Source: Actinomucor elegans (Eukaryota; Mucoromycota; Mucoromycetes; Mucorales; Mucoraceae). Taken from it: 64,000 nt of DNA. Location of the stretch: assembly GCA_026027325.1 (NCBI GenBank), contig JAMSLZ010000004.1, positions 2,790,001 to 2,854,000 on the forward strand. The letters are read 5' to 3'. Positions 13,701-25,248 of this stretch are shown here, in pieces; the first letter of the stretch is position 1; each line of letters begins with the position of its first letter. A model generated the notes under the pieces. That model saw nothing but the letters and a program-made list of their open reading frames with translations, searched no databases and was not told the origin of the DNA. The position numbers and the translations under genes are program-made.

Positions 13701-14739
13701 ATAGTACAGTATATTTGCTCTATATTCAAAAATAAACACAATTCTATTATGGATTAACGGTACAATCGTCCTTAATTTAAGAGGATTAGGGGGTGTAAAT
13801 GAAAAGAAATCATCCCTTCTGTACCTGCACTTATATAGGTTATAATATTTCATTTAAGATTATAACATTTACCCCATACAAAGGAGTAATATTCATTTTA
13901 TATATTCCTAGGATCTGAAAGCTGTATCAAGAGGTATCGTTAATTAAGCGATTTTGTTCACACTATAGGTAGAGATTTTAATTGTCATGCAATGCTTTAC
14001 TTTTATTAGGCTACTTATGCTCACAATATTGGCCTATGGTACCCTCGACAAAAACCTTTGAAAAATAACATTTCATTTAATTAGTTCAGTAAAACATAAA
14101 GGTATCTTGAATACATAGATAGCAAAATGGATCCTTTTAAATGAGCTGCATTTTATAGTATAACGCTTTTAACTTCTATAACAACATTTTTCTTTTTGTT
14201 TTGTTAAAAATCATACATTATCCGATACAGAGTTACATACTTCATTAATTATATAAGTCGGGAATATGTTCTCGTGGCATTGAATATTATAACTTTAAAT
14301 TTCCATAAAAATTCACGGCTTATACAAACTTAACAATAAAGCACTCCAATTAATGTACGTGATTTCGACAGATCTCGGTCCAATGTCGCATCTGAATAGT
14401 GTCCCATGCCCAGAATGAGCTGGTACATCTGGTATAATCTGAGATCCAAGTAATCACGTCCATTAGCTCGTACACATTCATGGATCTATAGCTTTCATTA
14501 AGCAAAACGGCTTCTTTCAGATCCGGCCATCATATGTGCCACATATAACAGTAAATCACAAGAACTCTTTTAGTATCACTGTCTGCTTACCTTGGCTTGA
14601 GTAACAATAACATGTGCTTATCAATATAAAGCAAGTCTTAAACTGAGCATCACGTATAAAGTGACACTATCACTGTCCATGATCCATTATAAAAGAGGTT
14701 TATTATATTGAAAGTGATTGCTGCAGTGGTATATTTTGC
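13701..14739. other. Intergenic between glutamine synthetase and BRAP2-type gene
   Basis: Convergent 3' flanks. Contains one clear unit of the ~170-bp repeat at 14360-14440 and a possible weak second unit near 14522. Nothing else is recognised. Confidence 0.5.
14360..14440 (+). repeat. ~170-bp family repeat unit
   Basis: GATCTCGGTCCAATGTCGCA followed by TCTGAATAGT, then CAGAATGAGCTG and ACATCT. It matches the unit at 10331-10395 over about 60 bp. A weaker match begins near 14520. Confidence 0.6.
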
Positions 14740-16394
14740 TCAAGATCTTCTTCCTCTTCTTTTTGAATGTCGAGTGTGGGGCGTATGCGTCTCTACACTA
14801 CCACCTTCCAACTCTGGATGTCCTTGCACAGTTTCACGGGCGTCTAAAAAGAACTTGATATCACGCACTTGATCCTCTAGTTCTTGAATGGCCTTTTCTT
14901 TGTCACTGATGCCTTTGACCAGCAGTGCGTTACTTTCCAATAATGAATTGGTCATCTAAAACAAGGAATGTTAATCCAGTGATTTGTTTGAATTGTTTAT
15001 GTGTACCTCTTTCTCCTGTAAACAAGCAGTTTTTGTAGCCTGTACCTTCTCCTTCCAGTCTTCTAGATTGAGCTCAGCCTCTACTTTTGCCTTGGTCAGT
15101 TCTTGAATTTGCTTCTCTTTTGAAGCGTTTTCTTTTTCAATAACTTTGTTTTCATTTTGCAATTGATCTGCTTGAGACAATAAAGATTTGGTATCGGCAG
15201 TCAATGAAGACAGCCTGGAAGCTATCTCATCCATTTGATTTTCGTAATAGATGCGTTGTGAATCCAATTGAGACGTGAGTAAGTAGCTATATTCCAATGA
15301 CATGGCTTCTACTTTTTCCTATTTTTTTTTTTTTACAAACACATGAGTCACACATAAGAAGTACTAGAGTAAAATAGACTTTACTTGAGATGTATTTGAA
15401 TCATCAGTTGTACTCGGTAATTCAACCAATTTACCGTCCACAGCATTCTGTATTAACCGATGTACATAGCCATCGCCTGCATAATCCCAGACGCGTTCTG
15501 TTTCAATCTCCAATGCATAAAGATGGCTAGATTGGGTATAATGATCATAGGCATGCGCTTGCACATATCTGCCGCAACCGATATGACCGCAGATCAAACA
15601 AATCCACAGATTCTCTTTTGATTGACACTGGCTGCATTCATTCTCGCTATTTTCATGGCCTATGCTGCGCTCTGTTGCTTGGAGTGGTTTTTGTGAATAT
15701 CGACAAACAGGGCAGCTTCCATCGCCCCATTTCGATAGACAATGGCAGTGAAACGTGTGCTGGCATAGAATAGTCAGTAATCCTGTTGAGGATTCATCCA
15801 TCGGCTCTAAACAGACAGGACAATTGGATACAATATCATCATTATCATCATCGTATTGCTGATAAAATGTAAAAGGTGATACGGAGATAGAGTCAATCTC
15901 GATGGATTCAATATAAACTACTTGACAGGTTTCAGGCTATAGAGAAATAATAAGGAGATCTGCCCCAGGAAAACGAAAGAAAAAAAAAACTTACGTCCAT
16001 TGAACTGAATTGTCTGTGATTGTATTGGCTGTAGTAGTTATTGGCAGAATAAGGATCTCGAAACTTCATGAGCACCATGTAAGTATCTGGAGTTGCATCA
16101 CTAAAGTTAAAAGTAAGCGTTCGTTTCAGATCTGAATGATATTTTATCATACCGAATAATTCTATAATGGCTTACAAACGAATCTACTGGTGCAACAAAC
16201 TCGAGGAATTCCGGTATTGAAATATGAAAAGGCACTTGGAAAGTACATAATACTGTACTGGCAATAAGTGTTTGCTCGGCTTTTTTAGTGGTGATGATAG
16301 GTTGATTGTTTATCTTTAATATCGCATACTCATGGTCACCCTTTTTTGTAGTTGACAAAATAGAGGCAACAGGTGGTCCCTTGTGATTTGGCAT
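14740..16394 (-). CDS. BRAP2/Etp1-type RING and UBP-zinc-finger ubiquitin ligase
   Basis: Likely cytoplasmic E3 ubiquitin ligase of the BRAP (IMP) / yeast Etp1 family. Exons, in transcript order, are 16394-16153, 16100-15995, 15936-15385, 15318-15007 and 14955-14740, giving 475 residues. The N-terminal BRAP2 domain includes FVAPVDSFVSHYRIIR joined to DATPDTYMVLMKFR across intron 1. The RING finger begins CPVCLEPMDES, continues LCQHTFHCHCLSKW and closes with CPVCRY. The UBP-type zinc finger follows: CSQCQSKENLWICLICGHIGCGRY, then HAYDHYTQSSHLYALEI (a ubiquitin-tail-binding fold). The C-terminal third is a coiled coil (EYSYLLTSQLDSQRIYYEN and onward) ending in the basic tail SKRRGRRS. Human BRAP is about 590 residues; the N-terminus here is shorter. 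The gene starts 183 bp from an oppositely transcribed gene, so both probably share a promoter region. Confidence 0.94.
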
Positions 16395-16577
16395 AAAAAA
16401 TAAAGAGGTTACGTGAAAGGTCGCGTCGAGACAAAAAGTTATTTCAAATTCAGCATTGACCTTATGACAAACACTGTTTTGGGATTAGGCTTTGCTCCTA
16501 TACATATATATATATATAAGGGAAGATTTTTTAGAATAACTTTCTTTTTTTCTTCATCTTTATTCTCACTATTTAAT
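16395..16577. promoter_or_regulatory. Shared divergent promoter region with TATA box
   Basis: Only 183 bp separate the BRAP2-type start codon from the start of the acidic orphan gene on the other strand. A TATATAAGG motif at 16512-16522 sits about 57 bp before the plus-strand ATG. The open frame on the plus strand extends through this region, but its translation there is low-complexity and includes the TATA box. Confidence 0.5.
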
Positions 16578-17260
16578 ATGCTTGAAGCTATTTACAATAG
16601 TTACGCTTATGTTAAAGCAGCATTTATTAGAGAAAAAGCCAGAATGAATCAATATGATCCTTATCAAGTTGATCAGCTTCAAACCCACTTTCGTTTTAAC
16701 CCATATCACAAAGAAAAGGATGCAGTCACTATTACCGAAGAAACTTACGACGAATTCTTTGATATAGACCCACAGCTGGAAGCTGAGTTTGATGATGATG
16801 AGTGTGACGAAAGTATGGTGATGGTTGACAAGGCCAACCAAGTTGATGATGAAGATCAAGAACGTCCTTTCAAGCGTATGCGTACTATGGCTAGAAGTGC
16901 AACTGATAATGCTCTTCATACCTTCCTCTCTGGCGCTGTGATCGCTTATGATTTTATCTGGACTGAAAAAAAAAAACCTTTACCTCCTCCAGTTGAACCT
17001 GTAAAGAAAATGCGAGGTTTTGGAGTTGATTTTTCTCCTTTGGTCGATCGTTCTGCTTCTTTGCAGTTCCATATCGAGCGTGTTGAAAAGCAAGCGCCAC
17101 AGCCTATTCAAAAGACATACGGCGGTTTGCCTATCAAAAGAACCTTTGATGATCACAACTGGGGTTTGATTGAAAAAGACTGCACAGTTCGCTACAAGGT
17201 AATTTCATCTCTTATTGACGCGTGATAATATTATTTATCCTGTTTATATAGCGCTGGTAA
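16578..17260 (+). CDS. Orphan acidic protein with basic patch
   Basis: Exons are 16578-17198 and 17252-17260 (209 residues); the last intron leaves only Tyr-Lys-Arg-Trp and a stop, and GTAATT...TATATAG are good splice ends. The start MLEAIYNSYAYVK is chosen because a TATA box precedes it; the frame is open further upstream but runs through that box. Residues about 68-95 are strongly acidic (LEAEFDDDECDE). A basic stretch RPFKRMRTMARS follows and could be a nuclear localisation signal. A Pro-rich linker (KKPLPPPVEP) precedes a conserved-looking C-terminal region with RGFGVDFSPLVDRS and KTYGGLPIKRTFDDHNW. I recognise no domain. Coding status is supported by codon use, length and promoter; function is unknown. 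Confidence 0.7.
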
Positions 17261-17929
17261 ACGCCCATATAAAAGAAAATCACAAATGATTTGTCCCAAA
17301 AGATATCACCTATTGTACAACTATATTCGCGAACTCTATTCCCTTAATATTCATATATCATTATATTCATTATATCATTAAAAAGTACCCGCATCATTAC
17401 GTTTCATCTATTGTTTACTCGTCTTGTTTATATTACTGTTCTTTCATAGTCGCGTCATTTTATAAAAACTAAGGTATGCAAGCTCGTTACTTGTATTCTA
17501 TCCCTAACTGTTCTAGATAAATTGGCAATAACATCACTGCTATCTATCGTTGATTTATTTGACGTGTATAAACTAGGTACTTGTTCAGTGCAGAAATAAT
17601 ACGCGTGAAAACCGATCCTTTAAGCACAGACTTGGCATTTTTATTTTGCCAAGCAACGCCAAAAACGCTCCCTTGTATTACAGCTGTATTATTATGTAAG
17701 TGCGAACAGAAAGTTAGGGCTATTCTGGCTTGTTTCTATTTGGTCAATTTGTTTCAGATTTTTTGATCGATTTGAGTCCAGAAGCCTTTAGACATACCAA
17801 GCTTAGTTTATTCAAAGTTCCAGTATAAAGGTTGGTATAGGAATGCTGGATACGAATCAACACAAGAATTTTTCAAAATAAAAAAATGAAATGAGTTGAG
17901 TTATTACTGTGTCAAACGTCCTAATAGGT

Positions 17930-18360
17930 ACAGCAGCTTGTTGAGAATACGAAATCATAGATAAAAATGACATTTGACTAAGATCAGTCGAGTGACTTAT
18001 AGATCATTAAGACAAGGAGGTTATAGAAAATTAAATATGTCCTTTACAGTCAATCATTCGCAGTGTAATACACTTGCAAGAACTGCTCAGACAATTACTA
18101 GTTCTATAAGATACATCAACTCATTTTGCATATGGACTATTAGTTAGATGCGACATTTGGCCTGGATTAATTAAGAGATCTATAAATCATTAGAACAAGA
18201 TGAGACAAAATCTGTTATTTACAGTCAATCACTAAAGTATAATGTATTTCTAGGCCTTGAATTAAATAGTATTGTTTTACAAATGTCAGTACTTCATTCT
18301 AAACGTACACTAGCGATCAGGTATGATATTAAGCTGGGATCAATCGAGAAATGTGCAATG
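17930..18360 (-). repeat. ~170-bp-period degenerate repeat array, about 2.5 units
   Basis: On the plus strand the reversed core GACATTTG starts at 17969 and 18152, and recurs as GATATTAAGC at 18325, spacings of 183 and 173 bp. Between cores the units share ATAGATCATTAAGACAAG / ATAAATCATTAGAACAAG and TTTACAGTCAATCA. The segment TCATTTTGCATATGGACTAT is the reverse complement of the block in the plus-oriented units at 10331 and 14360. Confidence 0.7.
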
Positions 18361-18844
18361 TTAAAGATGGGCCTAAAATAACCTGATTCCAAGGATTACC
18401 CTTGGTCGCCATTTTCGAATTTTTATTTTAAATAAGTTATTGAATTTACCACAGTTTAGAGTATATCATCCTATTTTTATCGCTTTTTTCCTAGGAGATC
18501 TAGTTGTATTTGAAAAGGCAGGGAAAATTGACCTCTTATTGTGTATTAAGTTAATTTATTTCGCCATCACTAAAGAAGAAACCGGAAAATACTCTTAAAA
18601 AGAGTATTGCTCATGATATAAATGTCAAAATTGACTTGTTTAAAAAAATTACCTTTAATTTCGGTGTATGTTATCTCATTTTTTAGTTTATCTCCTTCGC
18701 TTATAAAATCTTTTGTTTAAGCTGTATCATTTCTTACCAAAAAACAAAGTGTGTCTCGATTGAAAGACTATACTAGTGTCCAATTCATAGAATAATGTGT
18801 CTATTGAACCTGTACGAACAGATTCTTGGATGACAACTGTCTTT

Positions 18845-19255
18845 TATAAGTGTAAATGATTCACCAAAATAATTATGTCCAGATCTCAAATAAAATACTT
18901 GCCAAAAAGTCTGTGTCGTAATGCTTCCTATAATATCGTATGCATTCACCTTCGTCTAAATTTCATAGTATAACTACATATAACTTAAAGGGTCTTCATA
19001 TACTGCTATGTTATCATGTGCCATACATTAGACTTTATCTTAGGCAGGCAATCCAATCAACCCCTCTGCTGGGAGCTGATTGTTATATCGACATAGTTAT
19101 ACAAGCGGTATAGTAGCGTTACTCATAGGTATGCATGGAAGATATGTTTTATTACACCAAGCGAACTGTTGAATATAAAAAAGGAAATTCATTACTTTTG
19201 CCATGACATTTCCCCATGTCCAATAAAAGATTAACAGGCCTCATTTCTTATTCTT
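18845..19255 (+). repeat. Dispersed ~450-bp repeat, copy 2
   Basis: Same-orientation counterpart of 3425-3890. The match includes CTTAAAGGGTCTTCATATACTG, CAACCCCTCTGCTGG, a TTATACAAGCGG.ATAGTAG block, ATTACACCAAG and CATGACATTTCCCCATGTCC. It also ends in a T-rich tract. A weaker match continues a further ~100 bp on both sides (AATTATCGA motif). It lies directly upstream of a broken orphan gene at 19398. Confidence 0.6.
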
Positions 19256-19397
19256 TTTTAATTCGACTGCACATTTTTATACAAGTATTAACGCTATGGT
19301 GTAATTATCGATAATTCTAATCACAGTTATATAGTTGCAGTGGCCAGATGCAATTTCATCTACTTCTCGCTCTCTTTTAATTACTGTATAGTGCAAT

Positions 19398-20187
19398 ATG
19401 AATAACGACAATAGAACCGATTATAAAGAACTTAAGAACTATCTTAAGGGCCATCGATGCAACTGAAGATGATGACTTCAAACTTATAAACGTTGAGCCA
19501 TCTAAAGAACTATTTCAGTGTATGAAATACTCTGAAGTACCAACAAACGGCAACGAGCGCTGCTGCGGCTATGAGCCTTTACCACAGTTCAGCTTAGATT
19601 CCATTACCTGGTTACCCAATTCTAGCACTAGTTTGAACAAGACAATTGAAGAAGGACAGACAATGGACGAGTACAGTTGTCTTGTTGAGTACTACCGCAA
19701 CTTGTACAAGTTTCCTTTAAAACGAGACGACGACAAAATAGAGCATAGCGAACTTACAGTCAAGAATGTTGTCAAAAAGTTCGATAGTATTGCTATTCTT
19801 GGATATAAATATTACTCAATAGATAAAGAGGATAATAGCTACTTTTGTGCCTATCACCAAAACGATGATGGAGTGTTTGATCTTCGACCTGGACAAATCC
19901 AGTTCTTTTTCCAGCATACCCAAGAAGTTGAAGGTGTTGATGGAGATGAAGAGAATGGGTTATTGGACCATAAGTTTGCTTTTGTACGATGGCTCAAGTA
20001 CCCAGATCCAGGAACAGAAGGCCTTTCGTTATACACCGGCCACCACGCGTCTTGTTGGTAAAATACCTTTGAAGACATGTCCCCAGACTGTATATTGCCA
20101 GTACACAAACTGTATTTGGGTATTAATGTCAAGATCGAATATATGACTAATATCAATATCGTTCTTTTTCTACCTCGAAAGATTTGT
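19398..20187 (+). pseudogene. Broken orphan gene, possibly element-borne
   Basis: Begins with ATG at 19398 (MNNDNRTDYKELKNYL). The frame then shifts by one base near 19440 into a long open frame (RAIDATEDDDF..., main body 19522-20061). An in-frame TAA follows SCW, after which the same frame reads on for 42 codons (NTFEDMSPDCILPVHKLYLG, ending in Arg-Lys-Ile-Cys and a stop). The main body has LRPGQIQFFFQHTQEV and HKFAFVRWLKYPDPG, then a CILPVHKLY motif after the stop. From memory these resemble a repeated family of mucoralean proteins of unknown function whose copies often lie in transposon-rich DNA. One frameshift and one nonsense codon indicate recent inactivation; sequencing error is the alternative. 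Confidence 0.6.
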
Positions 20188-22032
20188 TAATAAACCTAGT
20201 TTATGTCCATTGGATTATTATATTATATATTATTTTATTGTTTTACAGGCGATAATTTGGATCAACTCTTCATTGTGGTAGTTTGCAGCATCTGTTTTTC
20301 ATCAATGTTCCTTCAATTCAGCTTGCAATATGATGAAATTTACTCTTTGTTTTTGAGTAGTGATTAGAGATGAACAATTGATCACAGAGATCATAAAAAT
20401 TGTCAGCCTAGACATGCGTTATACGAGATAGGTATTTATCAAATGGTTTATGGTTTATGTAAATTTTACCTTTTGTAATCTCTGACAAGGATGAATACAC
20501 TCGGTGCTCTTTCTATTATCATCGCCAGACATATATGCACTATGCAACAAAGACTGGCACTCGTTAATTTTGAAATTGTTCTACAGAAAGTGATTTTGAT
20601 TTGCGTTGAAAGCAATTATGTAGTTTCTTTTTAGCTGTTATTATTAAATGATTAAATCTTACCTCAAATGCTATCAAATGATCCGACTCACTCTATCTTT
20701 GCTAGGCTCGTACACATTTGCATCTTTTACTGCTTGAGAAGCTTTTAATTTTTTCCTTGGCAAACTCCAGCCTTTTTTTTTATAGTAGTCTTGGATGTAT
20801 TGTTTCTTTTGGTAAAGGTCTCAATCACAACCCACAACTGCTTTATTGATCAATGGATCATCTCTCTGCATTGCTCTCCAAAGCAATGAGTAATTTTATC
20901 TTTTCTCAAACTGAGATTTTTCCTTGAATATTTGAATACCGGACGCTTTCTGACATTTGTTTTTTTGAGATAATAAAAAAAGCGACAATACTCAAAATTT
21001 GTTTTTACAAAGGTTACAAAGCAATTAAATAATCCTTTCTGATTTTTTTTAATGTAATAAAAGAGGGAAAATACAGGCTGGCAATTTAGATAGATAGTAT
21101 ATATTGCGGATAATTAAGATATTTTACAAATTGTATATGTATCATAGAAATGAAAGGGAACGATGTAGCTTCAGGAGGTTAAAATATGTATTTTGCTACA
21201 GGTCATCGGGTTTATAAAAGCTTAATAATGAAAAGAACGCACATTTCTCTATGTATTTACTACGAAGTAGGGTTTACTCTTCTCTAGATTCAGGTACACT
21301 TTTATGATTTTATGTGTTTTGCCATTGTATACCAATAGCCAACAGGCGATTTAATCGCTGCTTGACCAAAAAAGTTTATAACTTCATTTTATTACATAAA
21401 TTATATACAAATAGCATCCGGTTAGGGAACTACTATTACATGAATTGGTAAGGTAAATAGAAATAGTAAATCAATAAGATTGTAAAAAGAATCTGCCTTG
21501 AACACTGCAAATATCACTATGAAGCTAGTAAAATTTCTAATATTCACTTCATCAAGAACACGACTATATGGAATATTGTTATTTTCAGAATCGGCTGTAA
21601 CTTGGTTAGATATTTCGATCAAATACCACATCTATCAGAATGTTGAACAAAGAGTGAATTTTGACTGTCCTCATTTTGGAAGTTTTACATTGACTATTAC
21701 TTTCCTCTGCAAATTTCTTTTCCAAAGTTTTAATTAAACTATACGCTTGATTTACTCCTTAACTTTTGCTGACATAACCATATTTATTAAGATCGGCTGT
21801 AAAATCTGGTATGAACAGTCAAGCTGGCTCAATGAACAGAGATAAGGTAGTGACCAATGGAGGGAGTAAACAATCTATTTTAAGTTCTCGAAAGACACTG
21901 TTTGAATTATTCACAGTCTGTAAGAGCAGCGCTTTTTTGTGTAAATCTATAGACTCTAGTTTTATTATATATCAATGACTCTCTCACTATAAACACGGTT
22001 AATAGAAGAGAAACCTACATTTTTGTATATAC
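20188..22032. other. Intergenic, nothing recognised
   Basis: AT-rich with several homopolymer T runs. The paired frames at 21422-21737 lie on opposite strands of the same DNA and carry no motif. Confidence 0.5.
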
Positions 22033-24104
22033 TTACTGAGGTAAATAAGTACGACTAGGGTAAAATACATAATTTAACGAAATTCTGTCCAAGTTTGCTA
22101 TATTTGACATGTAAATATCTGCAAATTTGCGGATCTTGTTGGCGAAGAATGACGGATTCTGATAGGTTCTAAAAACGCTCCCAAAGGAATTATTGAATGC
22201 TACTTTAAGTTTGACGCGTATCTCTCTTCTTTCTGCGCGCCATTCAGATATCAGATTGTCTAAATCTTCCACAGGATATTCTTTTCGCCATGACTGAGCT
22301 TCATTTAGCAGTCGCTCCAATTGTAGTGACCAAGATAGAGTACGACGATAAGATGGTTGATTACCTATCTCTATTTCTCTTGCCAACTCGTGTATGATAG
22401 CACCCTATTCTTCAATGATATATATAACTAGGTTTATGCAAGTATGTATATACTCACAGTATGCCAGCCATGTTTAATGGATGCGTCTGCTAAATCTGAA
22501 AAGACATGATCGCCAAAATAGATTACTTTCTGCCTAATATATATATATACATATTAATCAGTCAGGATTTTTCTACTCTCTCTCTCTCTCTCTCTTTGAT
22601 TCACTAATAGAATTTACCCTTGCCATCCAGTCAATTTTGAAAAATCCTTCATATTACCACCTTGATACACTTGCCCTGATTCAAATGCATCGACTGTATC
22701 CCAATTGGGTTCATTGACGCGTCTAAAAGGTCGATGTGAACGATAAAACTCAGGTTTACGTGCTGACACAATGACACAATCAAACAAATCACGCCAATCA
22801 TCGCTGGAAGTCAAATAACTCATACCTTTGTCAATGAACGCGTGTGTGCTGTTAGTCAGTAAAAAGGTTTTTTTGCCATTACGACGTAGGTTCTCGAGAT
22901 ACCCTACTAATCGTGGTGCACGTTCGAGATATATAGACATATCTTTCATGACTTCCATGTGTAGTGTACCTCCAATACCGTGAGCACCAGTGTGTAAGAT
23001 ACGCGCCGCTGTGCTCACATCATCTGACAGGTAGCGAGGGTGAAAGCTATATAGTAGGGATGAGCTGGCATTTCCTTTTTTTTTCACAGTATATTACCTC
23101 ATATTGTTATCTCGAAAATATTGCACCACATCGCTGAGTAAAGCAGCTTGTGGAGTAGAGAATAAATCACTTAGTTGAAACATGTTGGTTCGGAGATAGT
23201 CTGGCGAAATATGTCTACCCTTATGATAGTCTATAATGACATTAATGTCTTTGATTGGTTCTCGACCCACTACTTCATACATTAGCACATGATAGTATGT
23301 CATTGTCTATACTGTACCATGTACTGTATTTAATTGTATATTTCCCAAATGATCAATCTTCATAAGCCAGCCATTGTTAAAATCTATATATATATATATA
23401 TTTATATATATCATGTCAGTCACTGCACATTGTTAAAAAATCCTGCTTATATACCATAATGTAATCCTCGGATAGCAAAGTTTGGATCATACCTAAAGTC
23501 TATCATTACAACACAGTCAGAATCATGTATAGATATATACGTTATAACTTGATACCTTTGATTTCCTTGGGATATTTCATAATATCCACAATGATATCTC
23601 GAAGCGAATTGTAAATGGTGAATGAAAGATTTTCTGTATAATTGGCTAATGTATACTACAGAATAGAAACTCATAGTTAGGGTTATGCTATTTATCGATG
23701 TATAAATACTTGCATCATAGTCAAACCCGTAGACCTCGATATGGCTCAAATTTAGTTCATTATTGATAAACCTACACATGAATAAGTCCTTAAACAATCA
23801 ACTCACGCAGGTTAACTACTTACACATCTTTTGTGGATGTATAACCAAGTCCATATAAATCTTGATTTTCCATGCCGTATTGAATATAAGGGCTCAAATG
23901 AGCGTGTTTGTTCTCATTATTGAGTAGGTGCATTGAATGAATGGCTGCTTTATCTTTCTCGGCAGCTGTAATATGCTGGAATTTCTTGAGTTCGTATTGT
24001 CGACGAAGCGAGTCGACAATACTTTGAGCGTTAATGGTAGTCGCGGCGCTTTTGGAGAAAAAACGTCGACATGGACTGACATGGCAAGCACTTGATCGGA
24101 GCAT
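22033..24104 (-). CDS. NT5DC-type 5'-nucleotidase, HAD superfamily, mitochondrial
   Basis: A member of the cytosolic-II/NT5DC 5'-nucleotidase family; the exact substrate is not known for most NT5DC proteins. Nine exons, in transcript order: 24104-23824, 23771-23714, 23655-23556, 23499-23455, 23383-23318, 23272-23098, 23046-22618, 22533-22458 and 22404-22033 (533 residues, frame kept throughout). The N-terminus [20 protein letters not shown] looks like a mitochondrial presequence. HAD motif I is VYGFDYDYTL, rebuilt across intron 2. [51 protein letters not shown] (motif II region), [20 protein letters not shown] (motifs III/IV) and [14 protein letters not shown] follow in family order. Intron 2 begins with GC rather than GT. 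The gene ends TYLPQ; a GTAAGT overlaps the stop codon, so a further small exon cannot be fully excluded. Confidence 0.93.
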
Positions 24105-25248
24105 TTTGAAATGAAAAAGAAAAAAAAAACCAGAAGCGTTACACGGGAAAATCAGTTTATGCAGATATACTTGTGGATATACCTAAGACGTTTAAGTTGA
24201 GCTTCAATTATCGATTTATGATTTGGCAGCGATGATTAAACTAAAGAGCTGCTGATAACGAAAATCAAGTGCGAAGATACTAGTTCTTTTTAACTCTAGT
24301 CTAGTATATCTATTACCTTGCCTTATTATCAGGCTATATACTTTTTTCAATTGTTGAATACTTCGGTTTATAGGGTCCTTGAGCTCATAAATACACGTGG
24401 CGAATAATAATAATATTTAAAAACTCAAGTGATAATCATGTAAAAGAAAAATGTAGATAGCTACAAAACAACTTGGCATAGTTTGCACTAAGCTTTATGC
24501 TGAATTTAGTGGTATAATACTTGAGCTAGCTTTACATTGTAAATATTAAACCTTGTTGGATTTACAACTCTAGGATTTCGCAATGTTAATTCTAATTTTT
24601 TTAAATTAAAACAAATATTTTGGAACAAATTTTGTTATGTCATCCTTGTCGTTCATTTCAATTAAAATAAACCGCTTGAATACTACTGTGAATGTGAAAA
24701 AGTAATCTTCTGATTGATTATAAGGCAGTGTTCTATTACAAAAATACCATCAATTACTGCTACTCGATGATAATTAAATAAAGAGAGAAGCAATTATTCA
24801 TTTTACAGATCTAAAGATCTAATCATTATTACTTTAATATGGTATTAGTATTATGTAAGCATCTATATAGACGAAAAAGCCATTAATAAAGTTTATACAA
24901 GCTCATATTGTGCACCTAATAGTATAAGGGTCATGCTGCATTTGCATTTTGAAATATGGAATTAATTGCTCAACTACATCAGATTTTTTAGAAAAAAAAC
25001 TAATCATACTATTTGATGTAGAAACTATCTTGGTATTGAAAACTATGCGTTTAAAATGGAGCGTCCATAAACAAAAGGTGGCATAAATATTCAATAGGAT
25101 TTACCTTGAAAAAACAATTTAAACTCCACGTAGTTTCCGCGAACACGTTCATTTAAATTCACGCGTTCTCCTGTGACTGTATCACCATAGCTGTAATAAT
25201 TTTCCTTTTTCATTCATTCGTTATATCTTTGCACTGGCATAGCTGAAT
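24105..25248. other. Divergent intergenic region, nothing recognised
   Basis: Lies between the NT5DC-type gene and the Sld2-type gene, transcribed away from each other. AT-rich, with an ACGCGTT-like element at 25160 upstream of the Sld2 start. ACGCGT is the yeast MluI cell-cycle box core; whether it acts so here is an inference only. Confidence 0.4.

Larger units (their letters stand above)
17261..19397. other. Gene-poor, repeat-bearing interval
   Basis: Contains the ~170-bp repeat array at 17930-18360 and copy 2 of the ~450-bp repeat at 18845-19255. A 61-codon frame near 17581 has no motif and is not called. Confidence 0.5.

Noticed and set aside
22033..22035. Additional 3' exon of the NT5DC-type gene using the GTAAGT that overlaps the stop
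   Set aside because: The nearest acceptor would make an intron of about 24 nt, shorter than any other here, and the natural stop gives a normal family C-terminus.
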